From assembly GCA_964539665.1 (NCBI GenBank), contig CAZIKB010000013.1, positions 10,743 to 74,742 on the forward strand: a stretch of DNA of 64,000 nucleotides, read 5' to 3'. The notes under the pieces are model-generated. The model was not told the origin of the DNA. It saw only the letters and a program-made list of their open reading frames with translations, and searched no databases. The translations under genes and the position numbers were made by a program. This DNA is from CAZIKB01 sp964539665 (GTDB lineage Bacteria > Zhuqueibacterota > Zhuqueibacteria > Oceanimicrobiales > Oceanimicrobiaceae). This document shows positions 54,564 through 63,953 of this stretch, one piece after another (the first letter of the stretch is position 1; each line of letters starts with the position of its first letter).

Positions 54564-54990
54564 TCAACTTTGGACCGAATCAATATTTGTGTAAAAATCT
54601 TTTAGATTTGTTACTGTTACATTTTTTCGAATCTGATAGGTATCCTCGACCGGAGCGATAATATAAACATCCGTTAAATTCAGATCATCGATAGCATTCC
54701 AAAATCCTTTAAGTGGTTTCGGAGCCTTGGACGCTTTGAATTCGACTCCCACTTTTCGTTGACCTTTGACAAGCAATAAATCCAATTCCGCGCCAGCAGA
54801 TGTGCGATAAAAGAATGGCTCAAAATCATTCATCCATGTGATTATGTTTTCTAATGCCATCCCTTCCCAGGAAGCGCCAAAACTTGGGTGTCCCATTAAT
54901 TCGTCAAAGGAAGAAATGTTCAACAGGGCATTTAAAATTCCAGAATCCCGAATATACAGTTTGGGTGTTTTTACCTTGCAAATTGAAAAT
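54564..54990 (-). pseudogene. C-terminal (DUF4143) fragment of an AAA+ ATPase
   Basis: Read leftwards from about 54990: KVKTPKLYIRDSGILNALL, then HPSFGASWEGMALENIITW, AELDLLLVKGQRKVGVEFKA and VYIIAPVEDTYQI, ending with TGA at 54564. This is the DUF4143 nuclease-like tail of a common family of AAA+ proteins of about 400 residues. The whole ATPase part is missing; upstream a stop lies in frame just before the domain. There is no start site at the domain edge. It is a decayed gene. Confidence 0.8.
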
Positions 54991-55383
54991 CTTATTTACA
55001 AATAACAAGGAAAAGCTTTTTGAAGCTAAATAGTTTTACAGTTAAAATATTGCGTTTTTCTCGGTTTGCTTATTAAACCGGTCTATTTTCCTGCGGAAAA
55101 ACTCCGCATTTCCGCATACCCTCTGTAACAAATCTCGCAGAGCTTAATCCGGGTTAAATATTAAAAGTACTTGATAATAATAGAATTATACTACGTTTAA
55201 AAGCTCCATTATTTTGTGGCATAATAATTGACAATTACGATTCAGATGAATTAACGAGTATGACAGAAAATTGTGGAAGAAAAAGAATCAGTCAAAAAAA
55301 GTTCAGGGTGTTTTCAACACCTGGTGTATTATTATAAAATCAATGAAAAGAAAATTCAACTAAAATAATTATGGAGGTAAGTC
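54991..55383. other. AT-rich gap before the GIN-domain gene
   Basis: About 390 bases without a gene. It contains a short GC-rich stretch near 55090-55150 and, near 55307-55323, GGTGTTTTCAACACC, a small palindrome (GGTGTT/AACACC). The last bases hold the ATGGAGG ribosome site of the next gene. Confidence 0.4.
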
Positions 55384-56121
55384 ATGAAAAAAGGTATTTT
55401 TGTAGCAGCTATTTTAGTATTGGTATCACTAAACACTGCATGTGTTATTCGTGATGCATCAATGTCGCCTGATGAAAGAATAAATGGTTCAGGAAATTAT
55501 ATTACAGAGACACGTAATTTTCCTGACATTCATTCGGTGAATATGACAACCGCTGGCAATGTGAAAGTGACCTATGGAACCGAGCAGGAGGTCACGGTAA
55601 CTGTGGAAGATAATATAATGGAACACATTGCAACTACTGTAAGTGGCGGAGAGCTGTTTATTGGCACTGCTCAAAATGTCCAGATATCAAATATGCATCT
55701 TACAGTAAATATTACCATGACCGATTTGGAGGCATTGACCACAAGCAGCGCGGGCACGATTGAAGGACAAAACAAGTTTGAAGCAGACGATGTAAGTTTA
55801 TTTCTGAGCAGCGCCGGTAACATTATTTTGGAATTAGAGGCTGATGAACTTTATACAAGCCTGTCCAGTGCCGGCAGTCTTTTCTTATGTGGATCAGTAA
55901 ATAAACATCATGCTGTTCTTTCTTCGGCCGGCAGCTTGCTTGCATTTGACCTGATAACAGATACGACAAAAATCACAGTAAGCAGCGCTGGCAACGCTCA
56001 GATATATGCATCACAGCTGCTTGACATAACCATAAGCAGCATTGGTTCAGTATTTTTCAAAGGCAATCCAACAATTACTCAGAGGATTACAAGTTTGGGC
56101 AGACTGTACGATGCAAATTAG
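55384..56121 (+). CDS. GIN-domain (DUF2807) lipoprotein
   Basis: A 245-residue lipoprotein (FVAAILVLVSLNTAC, Cys20) with a TGGAGG ribosome site. The mature part is a right-handed beta-helix-like fold built of repeats containing SSAGT, SSAGN and SSAGS (seven in all with variants), the signature of DUF2807, the head domain of putative auto-transporter adhesins. The start of the domain is the conserved RNFPDIHSVNMTTAGNVKVT. Probably an outer-membrane or periplasmic protein of unknown role. It opens a run of envelope genes on the same strand. Confidence 0.9.
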   Translation: MKKGIFVAAILVLVSLNTACVIRDASMSPDERINGSGNYITETRNFPDIHSVNMTTAGNVKVTYGTEQEVTVTVEDNIMEHIATTVSGGELFIGTAQNVQISNMHLTVNITMTDLEALTTSSAGTIEGQNKFEADDVSLFLSSAGNIILELEADELYTSLSSAGSLFLCGSVNKHHAVLSSAGSLLAFDLITDTTKITVSSAGNAQIYASQLLDITISSIGSVFFKGNPTITQRITSLGRLYDAN

Positions 56122-56178
56122 TTACAATATTAAAACAGTGATCTTTAATGCATCTGTGTTCTGGAAAGGAGATATAGT

Positions 56179-57285
56179 ATGATAAATACTAATCATGTAA
56201 CTCAGAGAGGAAGAATGAGAGATAGAGCAATTTCTTTTTTAATTATTATTATAGCGTTCGCTTTTATCCAATGTTCAGAAACAGACCCAGGCGATGTTAC
56301 AGGTCCCCAGTATACTCCTTCGGAATTGACAAATTCAACCTGGGAAATGATTACCGATCCTGAATCGGTCGGATGGTCAACAGAAAAACTACGGGAAGCC
56401 TATAATTATTCGCAAAATATTCAAACAGCGGCAGTGATGATAATTTATCAGGATAAAGTACTTTATCATTGGGGTGATTTAACTCGTAAATTTTGGGTGC
56501 ATTCCTGTCGTAAAAGTTTTATGAGCGCCTTGTATGGCATTCATGTAGATGAAGGCAATATCAATCTGACAAAAACTATGGCCGGTCTTGGTATTGACGA
56601 TAATCCACCTTCTCTGTCAGAACTGGAAAAAACGGCACCGGTGCAGATGCTTCTCCAGGCCAGATCGGGAGTATATCATCCTGCAGCAGCCGAAGCCCCA
56701 TCAATGAAAGCGGCACGTCCGGAAAGACACAACCATGCACCTGGAACATTCTGGTACTACAACAACTGGGATTTCAATGTGCTGGGAACCATTCTTGAAC
56801 AGGAAACCGGCACAAAAATTTTCGAAAATTTAAAAGAACGGATTGCAGATCCCATTGGCATGGAAGATTTTGAGGTAAATGATGGTCAATATCAACATGA
56901 ATCATTATCAATTCATCCGGCCTATCCGTTCCGGATGTCTGCGCGTGATATGGCCAGGTTTGGATTACTTTTTCTTAACAACGGCGTCTGGGAGGGGAAC
57001 CGAATCATTTCAGAAGAATGGATTAGTGAAAGCACGACTCCTTATTCGGATGCTGGGTCAGGCATGGGTTATGGTTACATGTGGTGGATTACAGGTGATA
57101 AGATTTTGAGTAATTTAGAAGATGGCTCTTACTTTGCCAGTGGTTATAATGGACACTACATATTTATTATACTTGATATGGATCTGGTTGTGGTGCATCG
57201 GGTTAATACTGATATAAATAATAGAGTGACCAGTCCGGAATTTTTCTATTTGCTTGGTTTGATTATCGATGCAAAGACCAATTAA
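56179..57285 (+). CDS. Serine-hydrolase (beta-lactamase-family) lipoprotein
   Basis: A 368-residue protein with AAAGGAG upstream of ATG 56179; ATG 56215 with AGAGGAAG is also possible. Lipobox AFAFIQC. The class-C-type active site has the SxxK motif in WVHSCRKSFMSALYG (Ser109, Lys112) and the YxN-type motif in WYYNNWDFNVLG. The third motif region is near FASGYNGHYIFI. Likely acts on D-amino-acid peptides, esters or lactones in the periplasm rather than beta-lactams. It shares this fold with the gene at 61.3 kb and the broken gene at 58.3 kb. Confidence 0.9.
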   Translation: MINTNHVTQRGRMRDRAISFLIIIIAFAFIQCSETDPGDVTGPQYTPSELTNSTWEMITDPESVGWSTEKLREAYNYSQNIQTAAVMIIYQDKVLYHWGDLTRKFWVHSCRKSFMSALYGIHVDEGNINLTKTMAGLGIDDNPPSLSELEKTAPVQMLLQARSGVYHPAAAEAPSMKAARPERHNHAPGTFWYYNNWDFNVLGTILEQETGTKIFENLKERIADPIGMEDFEVNDGQYQHESLSIHPAYPFRMSARDMARFGLLFLNNGVWEGNRIISEEWISESTTPYSDAGSGMGYGYMWWITGDKILSNLEDGSYFASGYNGHYIFIILDMDLVVVHRVNTDINNRVTSPEFFYLLGLIIDAKTN

Positions 57286-57341
57286 AAGTCTAACTAAAAT
57301 CTAATATATTAAATCTAAACACAAAAAAAAGGAGATCGAAA

Positions 57342-58034
57342 ATGAATAGAATAACTAATTTATTAGTTGCGATTTTTACGGTATACTTTGCTCAACCTTC
57401 TGCTGCCCAAGTACAACTTGGCATTATTGGTGGAATAAATTTTGCTGATGCGGATGTTGAGGTCGAGAACCAGCCGGCTGAAATTTCCAAGCAAGCAGTT
57501 TTCGGGATCGGCGGCGTCTTTGATTTGAGTTTGAGCCGAACTTTTAGTCTGCGCCTGGAACCGATGTATCTGCAAAAAGGTGTCGGCAAAACAGAGCTTG
57601 CAATTCAACCGGACGTTGAATGGAGCGTGAAGTCGTCATATTTGGAATTGCCAGTCTTTTTGAAAGCTGAGTTTGGCAGCACCATCAGGCCTTATATTAT
57701 GGCCGGTTCAACTATTGGACTACTTCTGAGCTCGGATTTGCGTGCTAAATTTGGTGGTATTACTTTCAATGGTGATGCCGAAAATGCTACTGAAAAAATT
57801 GATGTCTGTGCAGCGTTTGGTGGCGGGATCAATTTCCCAATGGGCAGAATCTCCATTTTTCTTGAGGGACGTTACTCTTATGGTTTAACTGACAATGTTA
57901 AAGGAGGCACAATTGAGATTTCTGCTGGAAATCTAACCCAGGAAATAGATTGGGTCAAAGAAACTGACAAGATTAAAAACCGAGGATTGCTGATAATGGC
58001 GGGTGTGACTTTTCCACTGGGCGGTAGCATTTAA
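57342..58034 (+). CDS. Small outer-membrane beta-barrel protein (PorT/OmpX-like)
   Basis: A 230-residue protein behind AAAGGAG. Signal peptide (LLVAIFTVYFAQPSAAQ). The first strand QLGIIGGINFADADVEV is the usual opening of this family, followed by GIGGVFDLSLSRTFSLRLEP, YLELPVFLKAEFG and a final strand LLIMAGVTFPLG, making an eight-stranded barrel likely. Function is unknown. A short palindrome (TAGCCtGAATtATTCgGGCTA, about 58039-58059) follows and may end the transcript. Confidence 0.88.
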   Translation: MNRITNLLVAIFTVYFAQPSAAQVQLGIIGGINFADADVEVENQPAEISKQAVFGIGGVFDLSLSRTFSLRLEPMYLQKGVGKTELAIQPDVEWSVKSSYLELPVFLKAEFGSTIRPYIMAGSTIGLLLSSDLRAKFGGITFNGDAENATEKIDVCAAFGGGINFPMGRISIFLEGRYSYGLTDNVKGGTIEISAGNLTQEIDWVKETDKIKNRGLLIMAGVTFPLGGSI

Positions 58035-58090
58035 TTACTAGCCTGAATTATTCGGGCTATAAAAGTAGGTTTCTACACAATACTACTATG

Positions 58091-58117
58091 CATCGGATGA
58101 CCTGGAGTCATCCGATG
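58091..58117. repeat. Palindromic repeat, copy 3
   Basis: CATCGGATGAC (58091-58101) and GTCATCCGATG (58107-58117) flank a 5-base loop. The core is the same as at 751-793 and 31624-31642. It sits between the small barrel gene and a broken serine-hydrolase gene. Confidence 0.8.
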
Positions 58118-58302
58118 AGTGTTGATTATTTTCCTTATTTTGCAGAACTTTTTATTTAAAAGTACCAATGAGGATAATCAAAAATAACCGGGTCACGGCT
58201 GGAGAATTTGGCATTTTTCCTGGATTGATCCTGGATGCAAACGGGGAGTGAGAGTAAAACCAATTGATAAAAATACCGTATAATTTTGAAAGAACAAATA
58301 CC

Positions 58303-58561
58303 ATGAAAAAAGGGATTAATAACCTGTCAATAATTTTATTTTTGATCGCCGCCATCCAACTGGGGTGCAATAACAAAGATGATAATCCTGCTGGGCCATA
58401 ACAAGTTGACACCATAACGGCGGGAGAGCCGGCTAAGAATTTGCAAGAGTTAGAAGAAATACTGGAAAGTTTACGCATTAAACTAAATATACCAGCATAT
58501 CAGCGGCCATTGTCAAGGACAGGCAGATTGTCTGGGCAAAAGTAAATATTATCGATAGGAG
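58303..58561 (+). pseudogene. N-terminal fragment of a serine-hydrolase lipoprotein gene
   Basis: From ATG 58303 the frame gives a lipoprotein signal (LSIILFLIAAIQLGC) and NNKDDNPAGP, then TAA (58399-58401). It stays readable afterwards: QVDTITAGEPAKNLQELEEI, LESLRIKLNIPAY. A +1 shift near 58500 restores SAAIVKDRQIVWAKVN. The pattern of residues before and around the shift is that of the start of beta-lactamase-family hydrolases, as in the intact genes on either side. The catalytic domain is absent, replaced by the TonB-receptor gene. Confidence 0.75.
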
Positions 58562-58568
58562 CAAATTT

Positions 58569-61244
58569 ATGCAGAATCGATTAAGAACAATTGCTATTAG
58601 TACTTTTGGTTTGATAACGATCTTCAATTTTACAATATGGGGTCAAGAACAGAGCTCTTTTATTAAAATAGACCAATACGGCGGGCGAAAGGTGCCGAAA
58701 TCACTACTGAACCTGGTTTCTGTCAACCTGAATGAAGTGCCGTTTGAACAAGCGCTCTCGACTATTGCAGCAGAAGGCAACTTTAAATTGAACTTCATCC
58801 GCAACCGAGTTTCGATTCATAAAGAAGTTTCAGTAAGTATGGAAAATGCCTATGCTTTGGAGGCTTTGATGAAAGTACTCGATGCTACCGAAACTGAATT
58901 ACTGATTACTTCAGAAGGCCAGCTCGTTATTGTGTCGTCTAAACAGGGGGAAAAAAATAGAGGGAGTATAACCGGGCAGGTTATAGATGCAAAGACAAAA
59001 TATCCTTTGTCCGGCGCTAACATTTCCCTGGTTGGAATGAACATAGGCGGAGCAAGCGGCCCAAACGGGCGATTTTTAATAGAAAAAATTCCTTTTGGAA
59101 ATTATACAGTGCAATTTAGTTATATTGGCTATGAAATCAAGAGGTTTGAGAATATTAGGGTCGACGAAAATACTTCTAATAATCTCATTGTGGAGTTAAC
59201 TCCGCAAACACTATTATTAAAGGCGGTAACTGTCACCCCGGGCCAGTTTTCTATATTGGGAAAAGGTCCTTCGGTCCAACAAGCGCTGTCAAAAAAAGAT
59301 CTGCAAACCATCCCTTTTGGTGAAGATATCTACCGAGCAATCACCCGGTTGCCGGGAATCTCATCCAGTGATTTTTCAGCGAAGTTCACGGTACGCGGCG
59401 GCGAACACGAAGAGGTTCTGGTCATGCTGGATGGATTTGAACTTTACGAACCGTTTCATCTAAAAGACATTGAGGGTGGCGCTCTGAGTATAATTGATAT
59501 TGCTGCAATTGAAGGCATTGATTTGCTGACTGGCGGCTTTCCCGCTGAATACGGAGACCGCATGAGTGGTGTCTTTAATATTAAGTCTACCCGGGCGCCA
59601 GAAGGGGGAAAACGCACTTCACTGGGGCTTAGTTTTATGAATGCCCGGCTAATGTCGGAAGGCACGTTTAATAATAATAAAGGCTCCTGGCTTTTCTCGG
59701 CACGGAGAGGATATTTGGATTTGATTATGGATCTCATGGGGGAAGAAGAACCACCGCGCCCGGTTTACTATGATGTCCTGAGTAAAATCGAATATCAATT
59801 TAATGCAAAGCATACGCTTTCAGCGCACTTTCTTCATGCTGGCGATCGCTTGGATTTTGTCGAGGATGATGACGATGAGGATAATACAAGATACGGCAAT
59901 ACTTATGGCTGGCTGACTTTCAAATATATACCAAGCTCCAAGCTTTTTATTCAATCAATTGCTTCGGTTGGGAAGCTGAACCATGACCGTGAAGGTATTG
60001 GCTATACAGGTGACCTGGAGAATATCGATTTCATAGTAAACGATGAAAGAGATGTTGATTTGTATGGTTTTAAACAAGACTGGCAACTCGACATTTCTGA
60101 TCGCTGGTTTCTGAAATGGGGTTTTGATTTCAAAAACTTTTCGGCCAATTACGATTATCTGAACACCAATAGAAAGGAGAATTGGATTCCTCCGGACAGT
60201 ATTACTGCCTGGATGGATACAACACAGGTCAATCTTAATCCTTCCGGAAGGAAATTTGGCGCCTATTTTTCGAACCGTTTCCAAATTTTTTCGCCACTGA
60301 CAGCGGAACTTGGCCTGCGTTACGATTACAATTCTTATACCCAGGATAAGCATTTCAGCCCGCGTTTCAATCTGGTTTACGCGCTGGGAAAGCAAACCTT
60401 CCTTCGAGGCGGTTGGGGTTATTTTTATCAGAGTCAGGGGATACATGAAATCAGAGTTAATGATGGTTATGACTCTTTCTTTACTGCGGAGTTAGCCAAG
60501 CACTGGGTAGCAGGACTTGAACACACATTTAGAAACGGATTCAATGTGCGGGTGGAAGGATATTATAAGGATTTGTCTGATTTACATCCCGACTTTCGCA
60601 ATTGGAGCAACGAGATGGAAATATTTCCTGAAGTGCAGAATGACCGGTTTAAGTTGAATTTCAGAGGGGCAACATCCAAAGGAATTGAGCTCTACTTAAA
60701 ATATGATCGTGGCGGAAAGTTTACCTGGTGGTCCAGTTATGCTCTGGCTTATGCAGAAGAAGATATCCGTAATCTCATTTATGAAGGTGAAGTATATACC
60801 AGAGAAAACAGTATCTACCCCGGAAAGCGCGACCAGCGTCATACTTTTTATCTGGATTTGAATTACCGACCAAATCGGAAATGGCATTTTAATCTTGCCT
60901 GGCAGTTCCATACTGGATGGCCACACTCAAAATACAGGCTTCATTCAGTGCAAGGCTCTGATGGAAATACCTACTACTTTGGTTCCTATGATGACTATAA
61001 CGATGCTAAATATCCTGCTTACCATCGTTTAGATTTGAGGATTAATCGTTATTTTTACACGTCGCGTGGACGTATCTCGGTGTTTTTGTCGTTGATGAAT
61101 CTCTACAACCGTGGCAATGTGAGAAGTGTGGATTATAATTGGCATTGGGATGACAGATTGCAGCGTCCTTACCTGGTCGAGGAAAGAGAATACTGGTTTA
61201 AGTTGCTGCCTTCAATTGGATTTAGTTGGGATTTTAATCATTAG
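58569..61244 (+). CDS. TonB-dependent outer-membrane receptor with STN domain
   Basis: An 891-residue receptor with ATAGGAG upstream. Signal peptide, then an STN domain (about 45-120: LNEVPFEQALSTIAAEGNFK) of the type that signals to FecR-like anti-sigma factors. A carboxypeptidase-regulatory-like beta-sandwich follows (about 133-215: GSITGQVIDAKTKYPLSGAN). The plug (about 235-340) has LPGISSSDFSAKFTVRGGEH and DGFELYEPFHL, and the barrel ends IGFSWDFNH. Substrate unknown. No FecI/FecR pair is adjacent; only a FecR fragment lies 6 kb upstream. It could import a peptide, siderophore or glycan. Confidence 0.92.
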   Translation: MQNRLRTIAISTFGLITIFNFTIWGQEQSSFIKIDQYGGRKVPKSLLNLVSVNLNEVPFEQALSTIAAEGNFKLNFIRNRVSIHKEVSVSMENAYALEALMKVLDATETELLITSEGQLVIVSSKQGEKNRGSITGQVIDAKTKYPLSGANISLVGMNIGGASGPNGRFLIEKIPFGNYTVQFSYIGYEIKRFENIRVDENTSNNLIVELTPQTLLLKAVTVTPGQFSILGKGPSVQQALSKKDLQTIPFGEDIYRAITRLPGISSSDFSAKFTVRGGEHEEVLVMLDGFELYEPFHLKDIEGGALSIIDIAAIEGIDLLTGGFPAEYGDRMSGVFNIKSTRAPEGGKRTSLGLSFMNARLMSEGTFNNNKGSWLFSARRGYLDLIMDLMGEEEPPRPVYYDVLSKIEYQFNAKHTLSAHFLHAGDRLDFVEDDDDEDNTRYGNTYGWLTFKYIPSSKLFIQSIASVGKLNHDREGIGYTGDLENIDFIVNDERDVDLYGFKQDWQLDISDRWFLKWGFDFKNFSANYDYLNTNRKENWIPPDSITAWMDTTQVNLNPSGRKFGAYFSNRFQIFSPLTAELGLRYDYNSYTQDKHFSPRFNLVYALGKQTFLRGGWGYFYQSQGIHEIRVNDGYDSFFTAELAKHWVAGLEHTFRNGFNVRVEGYYKDLSDLHPDFRNWSNEMEIFPEVQNDRFKLNFRGATSKGIELYLKYDRGGKFTWWSSYALAYAEEDIRNLIYEGEVYTRENSIYPGKRDQRHTFYLDLNYRPNRKWHFNLAWQFHTGWPHSKYRLHSVQGSDGNTYYFGSYDDYNDAKYPAYHRLDLRINRYFYTSRGRISVFLSLMNLYNRGNVRSVDYNWHWDDRLQRPYLVEEREYWFKLLPSIGFSWDFNH

Positions 61245-61344
61245 TATTTGGCTGCAGTAATGGTGCAGGTTCTGCAAAAAAGAAAGAAGAAGTTTAAAGT
61301 CACTATCAATTTTATTGAAAAATTTAAGTAACAAGGAATTTGAC

Positions 61345-62553
61345 ATGCATTTTAAACAATATTTACGAATTCTTTCAGTATCATTTTTGCTTTTAATTAT
61401 TCTTTCCTGTAGTAAAAATACAACGGGCCCGGAGGATAACCGTGTAGAATACAACTATCAGGTACCAGAACAGGTCAATAACGGCTGGAATGCCGTATCA
61501 ATGACAGATGCAGGAATGAACACAGACCCGATAGTAAATTTAATGAATGACCTGTTGAACAGAAATGATCATTATATTCACGGGCTATTAATTATTAAGG
61601 ACGGAAATCTTGTATTCGAGGAATATTTCAACGGTTCCGACTTGGATGTTATGGCCGATTCACTGATATCAATGGAAGATAAGAATTTCGATCGCCAGAC
61701 TCTTCATTTCCAGGCTTCAGTTACGAAAAGTGTGACTTCCATCCTTGTGGGAATTGCAGTTGACAAAGGATTTATTCCTGGTGCGAATGAGCTGATTTTC
61801 TCCCTTTACCCAGAGCATGCTGATTTGAAAAATACGCAAAATGAAAATATTACGGTTTACCAGATGCTTGCAATGTGCTCCGGAATCACCTGGGACGAAT
61901 CAACCTACCCTTATGATGATCCCAGGAGTGATACCTACCAATTGCTCTATAGTGAAGATCCGGTTCGATTTATGCTTGGCAAACCTGTTGAATCTTTTCC
62001 TGGATCTACGTACTTTTATAATAGCGGCACTACAAATATTCTTGGTGAAATTGTTCGAAAGACTTCAGGTCAGCTATTGACCGATTTTGCTAAACAGTAC
62101 CTTTTTGATCCGCTTGGGATTGATACTTTCGAATGGATGCATTGCAGAGTGGCAACCCAGGTTGCTTTTGCTTCGGGTGGGTTGTATCTTAAACCCCGCG
62201 CCATGGCAAAGATTGGTCAGTTATACTTACAGGAAGGTATATGGAACGGTAATCGACTTGTCTCAGCAGAGTGGGTCAGAGAATCCGTAAAACAGTCAAT
62301 TCCTCTTCCTGTTTCTATGCACGATCGTTATCATGCTTACGGTTATGGTTACCAATGGTGGCTGGAGCGGTACAGCTCGGGAACCATTGATGCTTATTCC
62401 GCCCGAGGCTGGGGAAATCAATATATCGTAGTATTGCCTGAGGTTGATATAGTTGTCGTGATTACTGGCGGCGCTTTTAACGTGGATATGTTTGCTGTAC
62501 CATATATGTTCTATGAAATCGTTCAGGATTATATTTTACCTGCAGTGCGTTGA
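61345..62553 (+). CDS. Serine-hydrolase (beta-lactamase-family) lipoprotein
   Basis: ATG 61345 has AAGGA 7 bases upstream and gives a lipoprotein signal (FLLLIILSCSKN, Cys22); an in-frame TTG at 61315 would add a polar leader. Active-site motifs: SxxK in FQASVTKSVTSILVG (Ser125, Lys128) and the Tyr motif in STYFYNSGTTNILGE. Also MLAMCSGITWDE, a family block before the Tyr motif. 402 residues. It probably hydrolyses peptides or esters outside the inner membrane. It is about as close to the 56.2-kb gene as family members usually are. Confidence 0.9.
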   Translation: MHFKQYLRILSVSFLLLIILSCSKNTTGPEDNRVEYNYQVPEQVNNGWNAVSMTDAGMNTDPIVNLMNDLLNRNDHYIHGLLIIKDGNLVFEEYFNGSDLDVMADSLISMEDKNFDRQTLHFQASVTKSVTSILVGIAVDKGFIPGANELIFSLYPEHADLKNTQNENITVYQMLAMCSGITWDESTYPYDDPRSDTYQLLYSEDPVRFMLGKPVESFPGSTYFYNSGTTNILGEIVRKTSGQLLTDFAKQYLFDPLGIDTFEWMHCRVATQVAFASGGLYLKPRAMAKIGQLYLQEGIWNGNRLVSAEWVRESVKQSIPLPVSMHDRYHAYGYGYQWWLERYSSGTIDAYSARGWGNQYIVVLPEVDIVVVITGGAFNVDMFAVPYMFYEIVQDYILPAVR

Positions 62554-62633
62554 TGTATTTCATTAAAGACTGTGATCGGAAATAACACGGTCTCGATTTT
62601 CATAAGAATATCAATAATTAAAGGGTAACGTTC

Positions 62634-63953
62634 ATGATAAGCAAAAAAATAATTCCAGGACTCCTGATTCTTTTATTCATCCTTTCGTGCAACAAGAATC
62701 CCACAGAACCGGAACCACAGGATATTTTAGGGAAACTTCAAGCATTGCCGGGTATTGCCGTGAGTGAAATTGAGCCGCATTATGGTTATCCCCGCGCGTT
62801 CCAAATTGATTTCACTCAGCCTGTGGATCATCAAAATGCCAATGGCCAGCAATTCACTCAAAGACTGTATTTATCGCATGTTGATGAAACAATGCCGATG
62901 ATTTTCGGTCCTTCCGGCTATGGTTCGTCTCCTGAGTATGTGCAAGAATTGGCTGGTATAATGCAAACAAATCATATTTCGGTTGTGCATCGTTATTTCA
63001 TAAACGCAGAGCCTGAACCGTTGGATTGGCAATATCTTACTGTGAAACAATCTGCAGACGATCATCATCGAATTGTCGCTATGTTCAAGCAGATTTATTC
63101 AAGCGTGTGGATAAGCTCGGGCAGAAGCAAGGGCGGCGAAACCGTGCTTTTCCACCGTCGCTTCTATCCTGATGATATCGATGCCACAATCGCTTATGTG
63201 GCGCCAATGGTGTTTGGGACGGCCGATCTCAGGTTTGTTGATTTTCTTGGATCATTGGGCAGTGATGAGTGCTGGAATAGAATCCATCAATTTCAGCGTA
63301 GTGTACTGGAAAACAGAGATAGTCTGGTTACGAAGCTGCTCCAGTGGTTTCCTGATAATGGTTATACTTTTTCCGGAGATGCTGATATGACTTTAGAATC
63401 AGCCGTGCGGGGTTATGATTGGAATTTTTGGCAGCGTCACACCTACGATTGTGAAACCATTCCCAGCGAGAATGCTTCTTTTGATGAAATGCTCACACAC
63501 CTTGCCGCAGTCGTGCGAATGCAAAATTCTTCAGACGAACTGGCAGGGTATTACAAACCTTACGTCTATCAGGCGTTCACTGAAATTGGCTATCCTGCAC
63601 GTAACTATGATCATTTGCAAGACCTGTTACTCTATGAATTACAGACAGGAGCAGAAGCATTTCTTGAGTCCGACGGCATTGAATTAATTTACAAGCCTGA
63701 AGTCATTCAGGATGTCACTCAATGGCTGAAAACGCAGGGGAATAATATTATCTATATATATGGCGGCGCTGATCCCTGGACGGGAGGGGCGGTAGAACTA
63801 ACCGGTCAGACCAATGCCGTTAAAATTATTCAGGCTGGTGCAGATCATGGTGTAAAAATTGTCGACCTGGAGCAGTGGCTGGGAATTGAAATAGGGCAGG
63901 CTGCAAAACGAGTAGGTCCAATTGTTCATTTAGAAAAAAAAGAGCTAACCTGA
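62634..63953 (+). CDS. S37-family tripeptidyl aminopeptidase-like lipoprotein
   Basis: A 439-residue protein with lipobox LLILLFILSC (Cys19). The alpha/beta-hydrolase elements of family S37 are visible: FTQPVDHQNANGQQFTQRLY, FGPSGYG, WISSGRSKGGETVLFHRRFY with the nucleophile Ser165, YGGADPWTGGAV with the acid Asp and GADHGVKIV with the His. Family members remove tripeptides from the N-terminus of proteins. Its stop codon overlaps a CCTGAATAATTCAT repeat end also seen at 23.4 kb. With the S46 and M61 peptidases it supports growth on proteins. Confidence 0.92.
   Translation: MISKKIIPGLLILLFILSCNKNPTEPEPQDILGKLQALPGIAVSEIEPHYGYPRAFQIDFTQPVDHQNANGQQFTQRLYLSHVDETMPMIFGPSGYGSSPEYVQELAGIMQTNHISVVHRYFINAEPEPLDWQYLTVKQSADDHHRIVAMFKQIYSSVWISSGRSKGGETVLFHRRFYPDDIDATIAYVAPMVFGTADLRFVDFLGSLGSDECWNRIHQFQRSVLENRDSLVTKLLQWFPDNGYTFSGDADMTLESAVRGYDWNFWQRHTYDCETIPSENASFDEMLTHLAAVVRMQNSSDELAGYYKPYVYQAFTEIGYPARNYDHLQDLLLYELQTGAEAFLESDGIELIYKPEVIQDVTQWLKTQGNNIIYIYGGADPWTGGAVELTGQTNAVKIIQAGADHGVKIVDLEQWLGIEIGQAAKRVGPIVHLEKKELT

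Noticed and set aside
54399..54605. 68-residue frame after the phosphodiesterase gene
   Set aside because: It runs through two hairpins and into the antisense of the DUF4143 fragment; codon pattern is not coding-like.
59955..60446. 163-residue minus-strand frame in the TonB-receptor gene
   Set aside because: Antisense of receptor barrel strands; no start signal or recognisable family.
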